From Flavobacteriales bacterium (GTDB taxonomy: Bacteria; Bacteroidota; Bacteroidia; Flavobacteriales_E; Vicingaceae): 64,000 nt of DNA. This document shows, one piece after another, positions 61,815-64,000 of this stretch (within the stretch, counting starts at the first letter, position 1; every line of letters begins with the position of its first letter). The notes beneath the pieces were generated by a model that saw nothing but the letters and a program-made list of their open reading frames with translations, was not told the DNA's origin and did no database searches. The stretch covers positions 1 to 64,000 of the forward strand of contig JABTUP010000005.1 in the NCBI GenBank assembly GCA_015075325.1, in the 5' to 3' direction. Made by a program: the position numbers and the translations under genes.

Positions 61815-62522
61815 TTAAAGACTTTTCATGTCTTTTAATCGCGATGCTTGTCGACGAGAAATTTCAACCTTTGCACCCGTTTTTAGCTTAACCATTAAAC
61901 CTCCATTAAACCAATTTTCAACGGTATCAATCCAATTTAAATTGATGATAAATTTTCTATTGGCTCTAAAAAACACATTTTCATCTAATTTATTGGCGAG
62001 GTTGTTGAGTGATTTGAGGATTAATGGCTTGTTGTTATCGAAATAAACACGAACGTAATTTCCTTCCGATTCAAACATTGGAACATCAGATAACTTAACA
62101 AACCAACAGCGGTCGCCATCTTTAACAAAAACTTGGTCGTTCAGACCTAATTTTTGTTCACTATTATTTACTGATTCTGAGCTTGAATATTTATTTAAAG
62201 CTTCTTCCAATCGTTCAGGCTGAATTGGTTTTAATAAATAATCTAAGGCATTTACTTCAAAAGCTTTAATTGCATATTCATCATAAGCGGTAACAAAAAC
62301 TATTTCAGGAATATAATCTAATTCTTCAAGTAGGGCAAATCCATCTTTTTCGGGCATGTTTATATCCAAAAAAACCAAATCAGGTTTTAGTCGTTCAATA
62401 TCTGCTGTTGCAGATTTTACGTTTTCGCATTCAGATAAAACTTCAACATGAGGATATTTTGCTAGTAAACTCTGGAGTTCTTTTCTAGCCAATCTTTCGT
62501 CGTCAACAATAATAACTTTCAT
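61815..62522 (-). CDS. LytTR-type response regulator
   Basis: The 235-residue regulator has a receiver domain (DDERLARKELQ, phosphoacceptor Asp in VFLDINMPEKDGF at about residue 53, KPIQPERL) and a LytTR DNA-binding domain (about 132-235: VKDGDRCWFVKLSDVPMFES, GNYVRVYF, RANRKFIINLNWIDTVENW, EISRRQASRLKDM). It is the second gene after the histidine kinase, 11 bases on, so the pair forms a LytS/LytT-like system. Targets are unknown; such pairs often control autolysis or cell-surface genes. Confidence 0.93.
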   Translation of the reverse strand: MKVIIVDDERLARKELQSLLAKYPHVEVLSECENVKSATADIERLKPDLVFLDINMPEKDGFALLEELDYIPEIVFVTAYDEYAIKAFEVNALDYLLKPIQPERLEEALNKYSSSESVNNSEQKLGLNDQVFVKDGDRCWFVKLSDVPMFESEGNYVRVYFDNNKPLILKSLNNLANKLDENVFFRANRKFIINLNWIDTVENWFNGGLMVKLKTGAKVEISRRQASRLKDMKSL

Positions 62523-62533
62523 ATTATCTTAGT

Positions 62534-63580
62534 TTAAAGTTGTGTTTTACTTGGAATAATTAATTGTGCTTTCACTCTATTATTTTCATTTTCAATAGTG
62601 AATTTTGCTGCATTTCCAAACAATAATTGTAGTCGTTGAATGGTATTTAAAATGCCAAATCCTGTTTCTGGAATTTTTGATTCGTCGTATTTCCCCGAAT
62701 TATAAATGGTAATAACCAGTTTGTCATCCATTAACTTTGTTTGAATTTCGATAGAACCACCTTCAGCTAACTTTGAAGTTCCATGTTTAATTCCATTTTC
62801 TACAATGGTTTGAATCATTAAAGGTGGAACCAGAAAAGTTTCGGTATTGGGTTCAATTTTTTTAATAATGTTTAATTTTTCTTCGAAACGAGTTTTTTCC
62901 AAACTCAAGTAATCGTCAACAATTTTTAGTTCATCGCCAAGTGGTACCAACTTTTTTTTACCCATCAACAATGAATTTCTAAGCACATTCGATAGTTGAG
63001 TTATCGCATTTTTAGCTAAATCTGGGTTTTCGTCAACCAAAGCCCTTATACTATTCATTGAATTGAATATGAAGTGCGGATTTAACTGCGATTTAATTTT
63101 ATTTAATTCAATTTCATTTCTTGCTGCTTCCCACTTTAAGTTTTTAATCTCTTCTTTTTTATAATTATTAATAAAATGAAACAGAAAATAGAGCAACGAC
63201 CATAGTAAAAGCAACAACGACCAGTTGATTATTTTGGGAAATGCATCAGCCAAAACAAATGTGTAATCGTAATTTGATAGGGCAATTTCAATGATTAGAG
63301 TTTGAAGTATATAAACAATTACTCCTAAAAAAAGAATACTAATAATTACTCTTGGAATGAGGTGAGCAACCGACAAGCTCATCCAATTGAGTTTAATTAT
63401 TATTGCTCGATAAAAATGTGAAACCGATAATCCAATAAGAAAAATTGAAAACAAACTGTAGAGCAATTCAACTGTTAAATCATTGCCATTGAGTTTATTA
63501 AAAACACCAACAATTAAAACATACACTAACCAACCAAAAAGTTGAGCAAACCAGTATAGTTTTTTTTTTATTAACATCAA
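62534..63580 (-). CDS. LytS-type sensor histidine kinase
   Basis: The 348-residue kinase has four membrane helices in residues 10-140 without a large outside domain, so it probably senses a membrane signal. A His-kinase region follows with LKSQLNPHFIFNSMNSIRALV (phosphorylated His at about 170), then an ATPase domain (PPLMIQTIVENGIKHG, about 256-271; GFGILNTIQRLQLLFG, about 308-323). The family is that of LytS/YehU. Its gene precedes the LytTR regulator. The protease-like gene upstream ends 23 bases before. Confidence 0.93.
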   Translation of the reverse strand: MMLIKKKLYWFAQLFGWLVYVLIVGVFNKLNGNDLTVELLYSLFSIFLIGLSVSHFYRAIIIKLNWMSLSVAHLIPRVIISILFLGVIVYILQTLIIEIALSNYDYTFVLADAFPKIINWSLLLLLWSLLYFLFHFINNYKKEEIKNLKWEAARNEIELNKIKSQLNPHFIFNSMNSIRALVDENPDLAKNAITQLSNVLRNSLLMGKKKLVPLGDELKIVDDYLSLEKTRFEEKLNIIKKIEPNTETFLVPPLMIQTIVENGIKHGTSKLAEGGSIEIQTKLMDDKLVITIYNSGKYDESKIPETGFGILNTIQRLQLLFGNAAKFTIENENNRVKAQLIIPSKTQL

Positions 63581-63602
63581 TTCATCTCCTGAATAAAATC
63601 AA

Positions 63603-64000
63603 TTATTTACTTAACCAGCTTTTTTGCAACGATAATTGTTCTGGAGTAGCATTAGCATTAAATTCAATAAGGTATTTTTTTGTTTTTTCAATTGCCATTG
63701 CTTTAGATTTAAGTGTTATCGATTTTTTCTTTCCTTTCTCTTCGCGAGATACAACCACTTCAATTTTATCGCCAGCTTTCAAGGTGTTTTTTAATCGAGT
63801 TATTTCTGAATTGATATTGTCTGGTCCGATATTCACTCCATTAATTGACAAAATTTCGTCGTTATTTTTATAACCTAAAGTTTTACCAAATTCATCCATA
63901 TTGCCTGTATCCATAACAAATATTTTATCTGTTTCAGGATTGTAACTCATTGCAGCACCACCTAAGCTTATTTCTTTAACAGTAACATTGGTTTTATAAG
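63603..64000 (-). CDS. Partial PDZ-domain protease (M61-like), 5' end outside window
   Basis: The stop is at 63603 and the frame is open to the window edge, continuing past the ATG at 63950 as YKTNVTVKEISLGGAA, so the start lies outside. The visible 132 residues form a PDZ-like domain (MDEFGKTLGYKNNDEILSING, AGDKIEVVVSREEKGKKKSI) and a C-terminal tail (NANATPEQLSLQKSWL). This tail is typical of Bacteroidota M61 glycyl aminopeptidase-like proteins. The catalytic part is not in the window, so the family call is tentative. Confidence 0.55.
   Translation of the reverse strand, partial: YKTNVTVKEISLGGAAMSYNPETDKIFVMDTGNMDEFGKTLGYKNNDEILSINGVNIGPDNINSEITRLKNTLKAGDKIEVVVSREEKGKKKSITLKSKAMAIEKTKKYLIEFNANATPEQLSLQKSWLSK

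Overview
The window is a strongly AT-rich chromosomal segment of a Bacteroidota bacterium, most likely a flavobacterial-type lineage (Flavobacteriales or a close relative). Support comes from the sequence: type IX secretion sorting domains of both type A and type B, many copies of the Bacteroidota -7 promoter box TAnnTTTG with hardly any Shine-Dalgarno sequences, a tmRNA whose tag reads GENNYAMAA, and lineage-typical families (DUF4920, DUF4924, DUF2797, bacterial GH3, monomeric isocitrate dehydrogenase, MqnA of the futalosine menaquinone route). No tRNA, rRNA operon, CRISPR array, prophage or replication origin was seen.

Layout. 1-3.5 kb is accessory: a cut membrane gene, a secreted HExxH protein with a DUF4145 gene, then a complete IS1595-family element (about 1964-3452) carrying two small extra ORFs. 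3.5-15.9 kb is housekeeping and envelope: EI24/CysZ-like protein, mqnA, a TPR/PD40 propeller protein, YigZ, RibD, an M42 peptidase, DUF2797, GH3, a deoxynucleoside kinase and a strongly expressed outer-membrane barrel. 16-20 kb holds a membrane pyrophosphatase fused to a YceI domain, and pdhB. 20-26 kb has a frameshifted FemAB-type gene, a polysaccharide deacetylase without a normal start codon, a saccharopine-dehydrogenase-like gene, ssrA (tmRNA), an orphan T9SS tail and an M23 peptidase. 25.8-31 kb is a coiled-coil gene, zapA, a candidate 6S-type RNA, rny, a sulfotransferase, a LolD-like ATPase and sucC. 31-38 kb has a large SprB-repeat adhesin, msrB, a DUF4920 lipoprotein with a CxxCH lipoprotein, a lone RecB-like nuclease, an acetyltransferase and recQ. 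38-55 kb is dense core metabolism: UbiA, maf, rpsT, gap, aroBA, proline dehydrogenase, lnt, nhaA, dsbD, aminopeptidase P, rpmB and icd. 55-64 kb is envelope and regulation: a thiamine-binding-like protein with PnuC, tsaB, an OmpA protein, a type B T9SS protein, DUF4924, OmpH, DUF1987, a LytTR response regulator with its histidine kinase, and the end of a PDZ protease.

Functional threads. Menaquinone (MqnA, UbiA), the TCA cycle and pyruvate entry (PdhB, Icd, SucC), shikimate (AroB, AroA) and proline oxidation point to a respiratory heterotroph. Lnt, LolD, OmpH, DsbD and T9SS substrates describe an envelope built for secreted adhesins and peptidases.

The most unusual signals are repeat-derived segments inside coding sequence. 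aroA contains two in-frame pieces that are recognisable genomic repeats (a GC-rich three-stem palindromic element and a GAAGTCC tandem repeat), and the GH3 gene ends inside a third repeat. Other points of interest are the HppA-YceI fusion, the IS1595 passenger ORFs, an intrinsic terminator inside the signal-peptide codons of a CxxCH lipoprotein gene, the T9SS tail stranded beside tmRNA, and the adjacent lesions in the FemAB/deacetylase pair.
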